This document shows positions 52,378-62,518 of a stretch of 64,000 nucleotides of DNA, in pieces. Location: assembly GCF_014642075.1 (NCBI RefSeq), contig NZ_BMIK01000003.1:124001-188000 (forward strand), in the 5' to 3' direction. Both the position numbers and the translations under genes were made by a program. Positions within the stretch are counted from its first letter, which is position 1. Every line of letters begins with the position of its first letter. A model generated the notes under the pieces. That model made no database searches and was not told the DNA's origin. It worked only from the letters and a program-made list of their open reading frames with translations. Source of the DNA: Parapedobacter defluvii. GTDB taxonomy: Bacteria > Bacteroidota > Bacteroidia > Sphingobacteriales > Sphingobacteriaceae.

Positions 52378-55300
52378 TTTCTTCGGTTAACGGATTTTCT
52401 TCTTCATCTTTAACAAGTACATGCCGTTCGGATATCTTCCCGAACAGGTAGTATAGTCCGGGTATGAGTATAACTCCAAACACCGTCCCAAACAGCATCC
52501 CTCCGGCGGCAGCGGAGCCAATGGTCCGGTTGCCGATTGCCCCCGGGCCGGTTGCAAAGACCAAAGGAATCAATCCCGCTATAAAGGCAAAGGAGGTCAT
52601 TAAGATGGGGCGGAACCGCACAACCGCACCCTCAATTGATGCCCGCAACACTGAACTACCCGCTTTATGCCGTTGCACGGCAAATTCGACGATCAGCACC
52701 GCATTCTTACCCAGCAAACCGATCAGCATGACAATAGCCACCTGGGCGTATATGTTATTTTCCAATCCGAAGACTTTCAGCAAAAAGAAGGCACCGAAAA
52801 CACCAACCGGCAACGACAGAATCACAGGCAACGGCAAGATAAAACTTTCATATTGAGCCGCCAGCAGCATATAGACAAAGGCCAGACAGATCAGAAAGAT
52901 GTAGATGGCTTCATTCCCACGGGACACCTCGTCTTTGGATATTCCGGCCCAGTCGATCCCAAATCCCCTTGGCAAGCTGCTTTTCGCAACTTCTTCAATG
53001 GCCTGGATGGCCGATCCGCTGCTGTAACCCGGTGCGGGAGCTCCGCTGATTTCTGAAGCATTGTACAGGTTATGGCGGGTAATTTCCGAGAGGCCATACA
53101 CTTTTTCCATTTTCATGAAAGCGGAAAAAGGTACCATCTCATCCCGGTCATTTTTCACATACAGCTTCAAAATGTCGTCTGGTAGGGCGCGGTATTGCGG
53201 CGAAGCCTGTACAATGACCTTATACTGCCGGTCGAACTTAATAAAACTGATCTCATAGTTGCTGCCGATGAGCGTAGACAAGGTATTCATTGCGTTTTCA
53301 ATACTTACTCCTTTTTGCTTGGCAAGATCGTTGTCTACGCGAAGCATATACTGCGGGAAGCTTGCGTTGTAGAAACTGAATACCGAAGAAAGTTCCGGGC
53401 GTTGGCTCAGTGCCTTTACGAAATCGTTGTTTACGGTCTCCATCTTCTTGTAATCTCCCGACCCGGCCTGATCCAAAAGGCGGAGCTCAAAGCCCCCGGC
53501 TGCCCCGTAACCGGGCACCACAGGCGGCTGGAAAAACTCGATCGTCGCTCCTTTCAGATCTTTGGATTTTTCTTCCAACTCTTCGATCACCTGCTGAACG
53601 GAATGTTTTCGTTCATTCCAACCTTTTAGGTTGATTAAACAGGTACCCGTATTAGCCCCCGTACCTTCCGTCAGGATTTCATACCCCGCCAACGAAGACA
53701 CCGACTGCACTCCTTCAATCTCCTTAGCCAGGGTCTGCAGCTCTTCGGCGATCTGATTGGTGCGTTCCAATGAGGCGCCCGGCGGTGTCTGGATTACTGC
53801 ATAAAACATGCCCTGGTCTTCGTTGGGGATAAATCCCGCAGGAAGTCCATTATTCACCAACCAGGTTCCCGCACAAAACGCCAGCAACAGGATAAACGTA
53901 ACCGCCCTCCGGTTTACAATCAAACCCAGCAGCTGCTGATATCGGCTACTGAGATTGGCAAACCACCGATTGAACCCACCCAAAAACTGATCGATCAAGT
54001 TCTTTTTACCAGGCTTTCCATGGGTATTTTTTAACATCAGTGCACAGAGTGCAGGGGTAAGCGTCAATGCCACCAAGCCGGAAAGCACGATGGCCGTGGC
54101 CATGGTGATGGAAAATTGACGGTAGAATATCCCCACGGGACCTGACATAAAGGCTACCGGCACAAACACTGCAGCCATAACCATCGTAATGGCAATGATC
54201 GCACCGCTGATTTCATGCATGGCTTCTTCTGTAGCCTTGAGCGGCGATAAGTGCTTTTCCTCCATCTTCGCATGCACGGCCTCAATCACTACGATGGCAT
54301 TATCGACTACGATTCCAATGGAAAGTACGAGCGCGAACAGGGTAATCAGGTTGAGCGTAATGCCAAAAACCTGCATGAATACAAATGTTCCGATGAGTGA
54401 TACAGGCACAGCAATCGCGGGAATCAGCGTGGATCGCCAATCGCCGAAAAACAGAAACACAACCAACCCCACCAGGATAAAGGCTTCTACCAAGGTATGA
54501 ACTACTTTCTCCATCGAGGCATCCAAAAACTTGGAAACGTCGTAGCTGATCTCATAGTCCATTCCCTTGGGAAACGAGGTGGCTTTAATTTCTTCCAGTT
54601 TAGCCTTTACGTCCTTGATTACCTGACTGGCATTGCTTCCGTACGACTGCTTTAACGTAATGGCCGCCGAGGGCCGGCCGTTGAGGTTCGAATAAATATC
54701 GTACATCGCACTTCCAAATTCGACGTCTGCCACATCTTTCAACCGGAGGATTTCGCCATCGGGATCTGCCCTTAAAATCACATTTCTGTACTGCTCCGCG
54801 GTTGTAAACCTTCCAGGATATTTCAATACATACTCAAACGATTGTGACCTTTTGCCCGAACTTTCGCCCGTCTTCCCCGGTGAGGCTTCGAGGCTCTGTT
54901 CGCCCAACGCCTCCATCACTTCCTCGGCCGATATATTATAAGCCAACATGCGATCGGGCTTCAGCCAGATCCGCATGGCATATTCCCGCGTACCGAGGAT
55001 ATCTGCTACTCCGACGCCATCCACCCTTTTCAGCTCCGACAGCAAATTGATGTCTGCAAAATTGTAAAGGAATTTCTGGTCGGCCTTCGGGTCGGTACTA
55101 TATAGGTTCACATACATCAGCATATTTGACTCCTCGCGTGTTATTTTCACGCCTTCGCGCACGACCAGCGGAGGCAGCTTGTTAACCACCGAGGCCACCC
55201 GGTTTTGGACATTCAGGGATGCCTGGTTCGGATCGGTTCCTAATTTAAAGATCAGCTGTATACTCGCTTCGCCATCGTTTCCGGCGTCTGAGGTGATGTA

Positions 55301-55528
55301 CTTCATTCCCGGTACGCCATTGAGCGCCCTTTCCAGTGGGATAACGACCGACTTGATCATCAACTCGTTGTTTGCGCCGGGATATTCGGCAATCACATTC
55401 ACCTTAGGCGGCGATATGGCGGGAAATTGTGTGACAGGTAACTGCAAAAGAGCAAGTATACCCAGAAAGGTAATAATCAGCGATATAACGATCGACAGGA
55501 CGGGCCTGTGTATAAATCTGTTAAACAT
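52361..55528 (-). CDS. RND efflux transporter, inner-membrane permease (AcrB-like)
   Basis: 1,055 residues, the usual HAE1-RND length with 12 predicted helices. FIHRPVLSIVISLIITFLGI is TM1. The TM4 proton-relay segment reads LVLSIGIVVDNAIVVIE (DD replaced by VVDNAIVV, standard for AcrB-type). GNxxNxF-like linker regions and the C-terminal VFGVILIPGLYYLFG are present. It would export hydrophobic toxic compounds using the proton gradient with the adaptor and outer-membrane factor genes. No regulator gene adjoins. Confidence 0.96.
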   Translation of the reverse strand: MFNRFIHRPVLSIVISLIITFLGILALLQLPVTQFPAISPPKVNVIAEYPGANNELMIKSVVIPLERALNGVPGMKYITSDAGNDGEASIQLIFKLGTDPNQASLNVQNRVASVVNKLPPLVVREGVKITREESNMLMYVNLYSTDPKADQKFLYNFADINLLSELKRVDGVGVADILGTREYAMRIWLKPDRMLAYNISAEEVMEALGEQSLEASPGKTGESSGKRSQSFEYVLKYPGRFTTAEQYRNVILRADPDGEILRLKDVADVEFGSAMYDIYSNLNGRPSAAITLKQSYGSNASQVIKDVKAKLEEIKATSFPKGMDYEISYDVSKFLDASMEKVVHTLVEAFILVGLVVFLFFGDWRSTLIPAIAVPVSLIGTFVFMQVFGITLNLITLFALVLSIGIVVDNAIVVIEAVHAKMEEKHLSPLKATEEAMHEISGAIIAITMVMAAVFVPVAFMSGPVGIFYRQFSITMATAIVLSGLVALTLTPALCALMLKNTHGKPGKKNLIDQFLGGFNRWFANLSSRYQQLLGLIVNRRAVTFILLLAFCAGTWLVNNGLPAGFIPNEDQGMFYAVIQTPPGASLERTNQIAEELQTLAKEIEGVQSVSSLAGYEILTEGTGANTGTCLINLKGWNERKHSVQQVIEELEEKSKDLKGATIEFFQPPVVPGYGAAGGFELRLLDQAGSGDYKKMETVNNDFVKALSQRPELSSVFSFYNASFPQYMLRVDNDLAKQKGVSIENAMNTLSTLIGSNYEISFIKFDRQYKVIVQASPQYRALPDDILKLYVKNDRDEMVPFSAFMKMEKVYGLSEITRHNLYNASEISGAPAPGYSSGSAIQAIEEVAKSSLPRGFGIDWAGISKDEVSRGNEAIYIFLICLAFVYMLLAAQYESFILPLPVILSLPVGVFGAFFLLKVFGLENNIYAQVAIVMLIGLLGKNAVLIVEFAVQRHKAGSSVLRASIEGAVVRFRPILMTSFAFIAGLIPLVFATGPGAIGNRTIGSAAAGGMLFGTVFGVILIPGLYYLFGKISERHVLVKDEEENPLTEEIDHNG

Positions 55529-55552
55529 GGGATGAATCAGTGAGAGTTGAAT

Positions 55553-56635
55553 TTATTCCGCTTTTAATTGCAGGCTAGCAAAGGCCTCCTTGGGTGCCAC
55601 AAACTTGCAATCGATTTTGTCGTCATCTTTTGCGGTTTGCACACCGTCGAGCAGGATTTTATCCTTTTCGGAAAGTCCGTCGTCCACTACATACAAATCA
55701 GGCATTTCACCGGCGACAGTTATATTTTTCGAACGGATTACACCATCGTTTCCCACTACAAAGACATACATCTTATCCTGGATTTCATACGTCGCCTTTT
55801 GGGGGATAATCAACGCATCACGAAGCGGGATTGTCAGTTGAACCTTTCCGGTTTCGCCATTCTTTAACAATCCCTTTGGATTGGGGAACCGTGCCCTGAA
55901 AGCAATGTTACCGGTCTCATTATCAAATTCACTTTCAATGGTTTCTATTTCACCGGCTTGATCGAATAACTGTCCATTTGCCAGCAACAGACGCACCAAG
56001 GCATTACCCCGGTTTTCTACATCTGTTTCGTAATTCAGGTATTCCGATTCCGAAACATTGAAATAGGTAAAGACATCGCTATTGTCTGAAAGGCTGGTAA
56101 GCAATTCACCTTCGTCGACCAAACTCCCCAGTTTCAATGGAATGCGATCAATGGTGCCGTCAAAAGGGGCACGGACCTCGGTAAATGAAAGGCGTAATTT
56201 GGCCAGGGCCATTTCTGCGTTCGCTTTACTAAGCTTAGCCTGAGCCATCGCCAATTCATTTTTTGAGACAATATTTTTGTCGGCCAGCGCCTGCGTGTTT
56301 TGTAATTCAATGGTAGCCGCTTCCGCTTCGGCCTGTGCTTTCAGCAACTCGGCTTCATACAGCTTCGGCATAATTCTGAACAGCAGCGTACCTGCTTTTA
56401 CAAACTGGCCTTCGTCTACATATATGTTCTGCAGATAGCCTTTTTCCTGTGCGCGGATCTCGATGTTCCGGACAGACCGGATCTGTGATACATATTCTTT
56501 CGTCATCGATGTATCCACGCGCAAAGGAGTGGTCACAGTGAAGGAATGGGCTTGTTCGTTCTTTTCTTCTTTTGGCGTACAGCTGATATAGATCAACACA
56601 GCACATAGCGCCATAATCTTGGTGTTTTTATTCAT
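55553..56635 (-). CDS. RND periplasmic adaptor (membrane fusion protein)
   Basis: About 360 residues from ATG 56,635. Lipobox YISC. Barrel-sandwich hybrid halves (IRAQEKGYLQNIYVDEGQFVKAGTLLF and later EVRAPFDGTIDRIPLKLGSLV in outline) flank an alpha-hairpin (ELLKAQAEAEAATIELQNTQ), then the beta-barrel and membrane-proximal domains. It is the adaptor of the tripartite pump, 24 bases upstream of the permease gene. Confidence 0.94.
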   Translation of the reverse strand: MNKNTKIMALCAVLIYISCTPKEEKNEQAHSFTVTTPLRVDTSMTKEYVSQIRSVRNIEIRAQEKGYLQNIYVDEGQFVKAGTLLFRIMPKLYEAELLKAQAEAEAATIELQNTQALADKNIVSKNELAMAQAKLSKANAEMALAKLRLSFTEVRAPFDGTIDRIPLKLGSLVDEGELLTSLSDNSDVFTYFNVSESEYLNYETDVENRGNALVRLLLANGQLFDQAGEIETIESEFDNETGNIAFRARFPNPKGLLKNGETGKVQLTIPLRDALIIPQKATYEIQDKMYVFVVGNDGVIRSKNITVAGEMPDLYVVDDGLSEKDKILLDGVQTAKDDDKIDCKFVAPKEAFASLQLKAE

Positions 56636-56745
56636 GATACACACGGATGGTTAAGTGTTCTGTAAGGAGGAATCGTTACGACTCGTTCAAAAGCATCGAT
56701 TAGGTCGTACCACGGTTATCCGTGGTCATCAACGCAATCTGCTCT

Positions 56746-57144
56746 TCAGATTTTAAGTACCCGTTGTGTAATGTATTTGTGGGAAAGGGAAAAGGTCAAG
56801 TACTTGCAGAGGGCATTCCGGTCCCGGGAACCACAATCGCCATGCAGGAAAGCCGTTGTATAGGAAGGTACAATTGCATACTTAGCCAAAGGCATGTATT
56901 TCCTGACAAACACGAAATCCATGTCGTCGTCTTCGACACAGGTCACCTCATCCCCGGATCTTTTGATCCCGAAATTTTTTGTGATAATTGGGCCGCTCTG
57001 ATGGGGAGTATCAACGGTTAGCCGTGCATTTTTATCTACCGGAGCGTGGTATATCCGCCTTTGCTGCACATTGGCATGTGTGCAATCCATCCCCCCAATC
57101 AGCAGGAAAAACAGGGATAGAAAATATAAAACGACGGCTTTCAT
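56746..57144 (-). CDS. Small secreted protein typical of Sphingobacteriaceae
   Basis: 132 residues from ATG 57,144. The hydrophobic start MKAVVLYFLSLFFLLIGG and the end SHKYITQRVLKI recall a recurrent small exported protein of Sphingobacteriaceae whose relatives end in YITQRVLRI (recalled, not searched). Four cysteines occur in the middle. Function unknown. The similarity at both ends makes it likely to be a real gene despite its odd composition. Confidence 0.6.
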   Translation of the reverse strand: MKAVVLYFLSLFFLLIGGMDCTHANVQQRRIYHAPVDKNARLTVDTPHQSGPIITKNFGIKRSGDEVTCVEDDDMDFVFVRKYMPLAKYAIVPSYTTAFLHGDCGSRDRNALCKYLTFSLSHKYITQRVLKI

Positions 57145-57291
57145 AAACGATTGCAAAAATAATATCCAATCTGAGCGTGCGTATTATCTTAACAATTTTT
57201 AACAGTCACAATTTTGTCATTAAACAACGATGTGCAGCCGATCGGAACCGACTGCACGTACATTTAGGTGATTATTGACTAAAAAGTTTAT

Positions 57292-58863
57292 TTACAGTGG
57301 ATCAACCAGCCGATATGTGCTCTGTTGTATGAACGTCCTTCCAAATAGATCTGTGGCACGTACTTCAATCCGGTGTTCACCCACGGGCAAGTTAGCAGGA
57401 ATGTCGCCGCGCCAAAGGTGTGTACTGATCACTGCATTCGACGGCCGGCGACCGGGCATCAGTTCGTCGGTGGTATCCCATCGGTAGAGCGATCCGACAA
57501 AATCGGGATCGGGGGCTTCCACGTGGCTCATCGGCTTCCACGCACCGTCGTCGATGCGATACTCCACCCTGTCGTCTTTGTATCCCATGAAGAAATTAGC
57601 AAAAATACCCGATTGTGTACCGCGGCCCCGTGCCACAACCTTTGGATGAAAGAGTTTTAGCTGAACGTCCTTGGGTTGTCCAACCACCTTATAGTCGACC
57701 GTGTATTGATTACCCTTGATCGTTAAAAACGCATATCCTTTCGGAGTGCCATCGCGCATGGTAGAAACCGGTACACCCTGCTCATTCAGCTCACCTGAAT
57801 ACCAGTCGCCGGAAGTTGTACCGGCATTGTATTCGTGAAACGGTTTATCGCCCTGCCAGCCATCTTCTTTGCCATAGAAGTTCTGGCGTTGCAAATGTGT
57901 ATGTGCCGACATGGAAAACACATTTGGATATTCACGCAGCAAGTCAAACAACCGCTGGCGGTCGGAATCACGGAATGACCCCTCGTCTTCGTGCAATAAG
58001 GGGATATGGAAAGCCAGCACCACCAGCTTATCCTTACCTACGTATTTCAGGTCGTTTTCTACAAAGTCCAATTGTGATTTCCGAAATCCGCCCCAATACC
58101 CTTTCTGGTCTCTTGGGTCCGGATAAAGAATATCATCCAATATGATAAAATGGGCGTTGCCATAGTTGAACGAATAATTTGCCGGACCAAAGCTTGCTTC
58201 AAACGTCTCGTCTGCCAACGAATCAGCCGCCGCATCATAGTCCATATCGTGGTTACCCATCAGGTTATACCAAGGCACCCCCACCTGAGCGGTAGTTTTC
58301 AAATAGGGCTTGTGCATGGACAGGTTATCACCCACAAGGTCGCCCAAACTCAACCCGAAGGCAATGTTCTGAATCCCTTTTACCTCAGCCACGACTGCCC
58401 GGTTGAAATTTTCCATGTCTTCATCCGTATACGGCTGGGGATCACCAAATATCAAGGCCGTAAATTCAGCAGGTTCCTGCTTTTCGATCAGGGGGAAATC
58501 CACCGACTTCGGCAAGGGTCCTGTTGGCGCTACTCCACCGTATTTCAATTGCGGTGATCCATTAGGTTTGTGAATGTAATAGAATTTCGGCAGGTTATTT
58601 TCATCCACCGGCACGGTATAGCCTGCTGGCTTAACCACAAAAATGACATTGTCATCGCCGATGGGCAATTCATACCGGCCATCCGCACCCGTAGCGACCA
58701 CCTGTATTCCGTTGCTCACCGCAACGCCGGCAACCCCCTGTTCGCGGCGGTCGCGTTTGCCATTGCCATTTGCGTCGTTATACACATAACCCGTAACGGT
58801 AGATTGGGCATACAGCATACCGGCAGAGACCAGCATCAAAGGAACTAACGTTATTCTTTTCAT
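57292..58863 (-). CDS. Secreted calcineurin-like metallophosphoesterase, three-domain
   Basis: 523 residues. The signal peptide ends AQST. An N-terminal SdrD_B/carboxypeptidase-regulatory-like domain (TGYVYNDANGNGKRDRREQ) is followed by the phosphoesterase core: FGDPQPY, LSLGDLVGDN, MGNHDMDY, LAFHIPLLHED, SAHTHLQRQ, the five metal-binding blocks. A C-terminal Ig-like domain ends the protein. It would dephosphorylate a substrate in the periplasm or outside. It lies downstream of the SusCD locus on the same strand, which suggests a role in phosphate-ester use. Confidence 0.9.
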   Translation of the reverse strand: MKRITLVPLMLVSAGMLYAQSTVTGYVYNDANGNGKRDRREQGVAGVAVSNGIQVVATGADGRYELPIGDDNVIFVVKPAGYTVPVDENNLPKFYYIHKPNGSPQLKYGGVAPTGPLPKSVDFPLIEKQEPAEFTALIFGDPQPYTDEDMENFNRAVVAEVKGIQNIAFGLSLGDLVGDNLSMHKPYLKTTAQVGVPWYNLMGNHDMDYDAAADSLADETFEASFGPANYSFNYGNAHFIILDDILYPDPRDQKGYWGGFRKSQLDFVENDLKYVGKDKLVVLAFHIPLLHEDEGSFRDSDRQRLFDLLREYPNVFSMSAHTHLQRQNFYGKEDGWQGDKPFHEYNAGTTSGDWYSGELNEQGVPVSTMRDGTPKGYAFLTIKGNQYTVDYKVVGQPKDVQLKLFHPKVVARGRGTQSGIFANFFMGYKDDRVEYRIDDGAWKPMSHVEAPDPDFVGSLYRWDTTDELMPGRRPSNAVISTHLWRGDIPANLPVGEHRIEVRATDLFGRTFIQQSTYRLVDPL

Positions 58864-58897
58864 TTAAATAAATTGTTTTTTAAGCGGCAATGAAGCT

Positions 58898-58945
58898 TGC
58901 ATGAGCGGATTTATTCGTGTCGTTTTTTGAGCGGTAGCTCATGCA
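58898..58945. terminator. Inverted repeat downstream of the 59,154-60,311 gene
   Basis: TGCATGAGC (58,898-58,906) and GCTCATGCA (58,937-58,945) form a nine-base perfect stem with a long loop that itself contains a T-run. The remainder of the 290-base gap shows no gene. It might be a terminator or processing site. Confidence 0.35.
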
Positions 58946-59153
58946 GGTCTCATCTAAATAATTTGTTTATGCGTTACATGTTTGTTTTAAATGTATCCAT
59001 GCCGCCTTCGGCGGTTAGCGGCATCAATGCTTCGTAATTTGCTTTTTTGACCGTGATAAACCTACCCGCAAATAAACACTTCCTGCGAAAATTTAATGTT
59101 AATCTCCCAATACCATATCGTTAAGACTTAATTCTTGCAATCAAAACATCCGG

Positions 59154-60311
59154 TTAACAAAGCGAATAGGTGCGGTTGCGTATGGATACCGAAAAACGTT
59201 CAAACAACGTGGCTTCACTCCTATCGTGCACGTGTATCGGGGTAATGGGATCGAGTGTATAATATTCGCCGGTCAGCAATAGCTCGTCTTCCTTCTTTTC
59301 AATGTTTATTTTGAGAAAGCCGAATCGATCGTCACAAAAATTCTCCAGCCGAACTTGATGAACCTCCGAGTCCATATCCGCAATACGTGGATCGTCTACC
59401 AACGCAATGGGATGCAGATCGGCGTATCCCCCTGCCCCAGCGACAACATAGGAAACCAAACTGCCGTCTTCATATGTCTTGGTGAACCGCTGATAATTAT
59501 GCACATGTCCACTGAAGACAATATCAGGCTTCACTTCGGCTGCTTCAAAAGCACGTTCCAAAAAAGCAATCATAGCCGGACTGGAACCGTGGTTGGTATC
59601 GGCCGAATAGGGTGCATGATGCAGACATACAATAATAGCCTGATCGGGTCGATGCATATTGGCATTCCTCAATTCTTCGATAAACCATTCGCGCTGCTCG
59701 ACAGCAATCGTACCGTGTTTTGTGACATTGGCATATAGGCCGATAAAATTCGCAAGCGGGGTCTGCAACGTCCAGTAAACATTCGGCTGTATCATGCTGA
59801 GCCGCTTGCTTCCCCCGGCAAACATAATCTTACGCCGATAGGTATCGCAGAAAACATCCATGAAGGTATCCAGGCTTTGGTAAACAAGATCGCTAGCTGG
59901 ATTGATATCCCCGTCGTGATTACCCGCGATGGCAAATATCGGAGCTGGATAGTCTTCGTACGGCGCGAAAAACTGCTTGGGGTATTCGCTGGCTTCGCCA
60001 TGGTTGTATACAATATCACCCAAGTGGAATAGGAAAGCCGGTTTCTCGGAAGCGGATGGATTTTCACCGGCTTGCTGTGCAAGCGCGGATGCAATACGTG
60101 ACTGGAATGCTGAATGCCGTACACTTCCGGTATCACCTACCATGTGAAAACTCATCCGCTGCTTTAAAAACCAGCTAACATCGCCCAATACCTCCCGGAT
60201 ATTTAATCGGTAGGGATATGTACCGGTCGGATGGGGCAGCGGTTTAACTACGTGGGAATCGTCGAGTAGGTGATTCAGAAATACGGGGGTTGTTCGCTTC
60301 AAGTTCATCAC
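59154..60311 (-). CDS. Metallophosphoesterase (calcineurin-like)
   Basis: 385 residues without a signal peptide. Metal-binding blocks are MVGDTGSVRHS, FHLGDIVYNHGE, AIAGNHDGDI, VCLHHAPYS and SGHVHNYQRF, the last typical of purple-acid-phosphatase-like enzymes. A beta-rich C-terminus follows. It differs from the other phosphoesterase at 57.3 kb in lacking accessory domains, so the two probably act in different compartments on the same pathway. Confidence 0.88.
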   Translation of the reverse strand: MMNLKRTTPVFLNHLLDDSHVVKPLPHPTGTYPYRLNIREVLGDVSWFLKQRMSFHMVGDTGSVRHSAFQSRIASALAQQAGENPSASEKPAFLFHLGDIVYNHGEASEYPKQFFAPYEDYPAPIFAIAGNHDGDINPASDLVYQSLDTFMDVFCDTYRRKIMFAGGSKRLSMIQPNVYWTLQTPLANFIGLYANVTKHGTIAVEQREWFIEELRNANMHRPDQAIIVCLHHAPYSADTNHGSSPAMIAFLERAFEAAEVKPDIVFSGHVHNYQRFTKTYEDGSLVSYVVAGAGGYADLHPIALVDDPRIADMDSEVHQVRLENFCDDRFGFLKINIEKKEDELLLTGEYYTLDPITPIHVHDRSEATLFERFSVSIRNRTYSLC

Positions 60312-60395
60312 CCCAAAGTTAACACGGGTATATTAAACCCGTGTTAACGGAGGGATAAATAGCTGTGCGTAAACGGCGATCAATCACCCATCGGC

Positions 60396-62507
60396 TTAAA
60401 GCGAGGCAACCTGTTTCAAATCAATGACAACGAAATTACTCGCATCTCTCCCCGCTAGTAATAGCAAATCACCGTCTATGGAAATCCCGTACACAACGCG
60501 GAACAATGATTTATCCTGCATATAAGAACGAATGACCGGTTTATCAGCGTCTTTAATGTCAATGATTGCAAGCGAGTGGTTGATGGAGTTCAACACGTAG
60601 GCGTTATCGTCTTTAATCGCGATCCTCCCGGGACCACGCATATCCGGATCTCTGATATAATCCGATATTTTGGGAGACAGCGGCTCAGCGATATCAAATG
60701 ACCAAAATGTCCCTGCATTATAGGCCACGACATACAAGGCATCGTCCTTTATTGCCAATGCACACGTTCCTTTCAACAAATCCGGATCATGGATTTTGCT
60801 GCTAATTACGGGGTGAACTTTATCCCTGACATCAACCGTAATCAACGAAGACCCCGGGCCATACGCTGCCAGATACAACACCTCGTTATGCACCAGTGCC
60901 GCGAAAGCACCGTCCCCGGTATGGAAACTACTGATAATCTCCGGTCGTTCCGGCTTACGGATATCCAGAATATATACTTTGGATTCTGAACTATGTGTTA
61001 TATATGCATAATCACCATCAATCCAGATTTTACGGAGACGAGTGTAATTGGAGTGATAATAATCCAAATAACTCCCCGGTCCACCTACCGTAATCGCCGA
61101 TATCTTTGCCGGGTGGTTTGGGTCCCGCACGTCGTATACACTGATGCGGCAGTTGGTCATGGATAGGACATACAAGTAGTCACCTTTTAAGGCAACACTG
61201 AAAGCATCCAATATATCCGGGTCCCGTAAACTATGCACGAGAACCGGCTTTTGAGGATTCCGGTAATCGATAATAGCCACATTGTTACCGTCCCTGCATG
61301 GGATATAAGCAAACCCATTGTGTGTCACAATGTCCTCTGGCTCATTCAACTCCGTCACATCAACTAAGGAGCCTACAATAGCCGATTGAAAAGGTATTTT
61401 TCTCGCCGCATCGATCTCACGGTAATTGCCGTTTACCTTGGCAACCGTTTCCTGCACAAACGCTTTTGCAAATGCGCTCCGTACCATAAACCCTTTGTTC
61501 GTTCCCGAAAGGGTAATAATGGAATCCGGCGTTTCCACCGTGATCCCATGGTCCAGCCAGTCTCCTTCCACGGTGGGAAGCGTTCCCAAGCTCCACCATG
61601 ATGTGCCCCCATTGAGGGTAAGGTATACACATTTGCTGTCGGTATACGTCCCATAGTACGTTGCGCCATACCCAATGTCAACAAAGTCATCGGCCGCACC
61701 CTCGAGTTTAGCGCACTTCTCCCACGCATCGCCCAGGTTGGTACTACGGTAAACATTACCGGCTTGATCGCCCTGCAACAAACGGGCAAGACCCGAATAG
61801 GTCGTGGCGAACAACGCGGTGTCCGTCAGTTGCTGGACATGATTCCACGTTTCTCCATCGTCTATACTTTTGTATATCGCTCCGTCCCAACCGTTAACAA
61901 CAAGGCCATTTCCCACCTTTTCCAGCCGGTACAAACCCTTTTTTCCGACCGCTCCTTTATCTGTCCACGTTTCTCCTTTATCCGTGGAACGGTAAATGTG
62001 CCCCCCGTTGCTATCCGTGTCCGTCACCAACAACGTGCCATTGGACGTATACATAATCGCGTAAGCCGCTGCATATCCGTCTTTATTTTTATTTTCCGTA
62101 AGGGTTTTGACAAGCGACCAATTCCGGCCGCCATCCAGTGTCCGGAACACTTCGGCATAGCCGGTCAGCACGTAAAATTCGTCCCGGTTCCCCGTTTCGG
62201 CGATACACGTGATGTCGTGATCCGTGGGTTTTGCCAGAAACCGCCAAGTGATCCCGTAGTTTTCGCTGATGAACAACTGCCCCCGGTTTGCTCCGCGCGT
62301 CGCACATAAGATCACGCCATCTTCCAGCTGCCGGATCGCATCGATACGGCCTCCCTTGACGATTTCGTTGACCGTCCACTTTTTGAAGTGCGGCAAAATA
62401 GTTTCTGAAACAACCGTACTGTCCAATGGTTGCTGTGCGGATACATTCGCTTCCAAACAACCCAGCAACGCGACAAGCAATCCTATTCTTTTTATCATTT
62501 CTTTCAT
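60396..62507 (-). CDS. Secreted protein with BNR-type and LVIVD repeats
   Basis: 703 residues. Signal peptide (RIGLLVALLGCLEANVSAQQ). The N-terminal half has five sialidase-like BNR motifs (TLDGGRNWSLV, STDKGETWTDKG, SIDDGETWNHV, STNLGDAWEKC, TLNGGTSWWSL), suggesting a beta-propeller. The C-terminal half has repeated LVIVD-type units (VAIIDYRNPQKPVLVHSL, VYILDIRKPERPEIISSF, SLAIIDIKDADKPVIRSY). Such surface proteins bind or display rather than catalyse, as far as is known. It lies between susD and the phosphoesterase gene on the same strand. Confidence 0.85.
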   Translation of the reverse strand: MKEMIKRIGLLVALLGCLEANVSAQQPLDSTVVSETILPHFKKWTVNEIVKGGRIDAIRQLEDGVILCATRGANRGQLFISENYGITWRFLAKPTDHDITCIAETGNRDEFYVLTGYAEVFRTLDGGRNWSLVKTLTENKNKDGYAAAYAIMYTSNGTLLVTDTDSNGGHIYRSTDKGETWTDKGAVGKKGLYRLEKVGNGLVVNGWDGAIYKSIDDGETWNHVQQLTDTALFATTYSGLARLLQGDQAGNVYRSTNLGDAWEKCAKLEGAADDFVDIGYGATYYGTYTDSKCVYLTLNGGTSWWSLGTLPTVEGDWLDHGITVETPDSIITLSGTNKGFMVRSAFAKAFVQETVAKVNGNYREIDAARKIPFQSAIVGSLVDVTELNEPEDIVTHNGFAYIPCRDGNNVAIIDYRNPQKPVLVHSLRDPDILDAFSVALKGDYLYVLSMTNCRISVYDVRDPNHPAKISAITVGGPGSYLDYYHSNYTRLRKIWIDGDYAYITHSSESKVYILDIRKPERPEIISSFHTGDGAFAALVHNEVLYLAAYGPGSSLITVDVRDKVHPVISSKIHDPDLLKGTCALAIKDDALYVVAYNAGTFWSFDIAEPLSPKISDYIRDPDMRGPGRIAIKDDNAYVLNSINHSLAIIDIKDADKPVIRSYMQDKSLFRVVYGISIDGDLLLLAGRDASNFVVIDLKQVASL

Positions 62508-62518
62508 TACGGTCTATA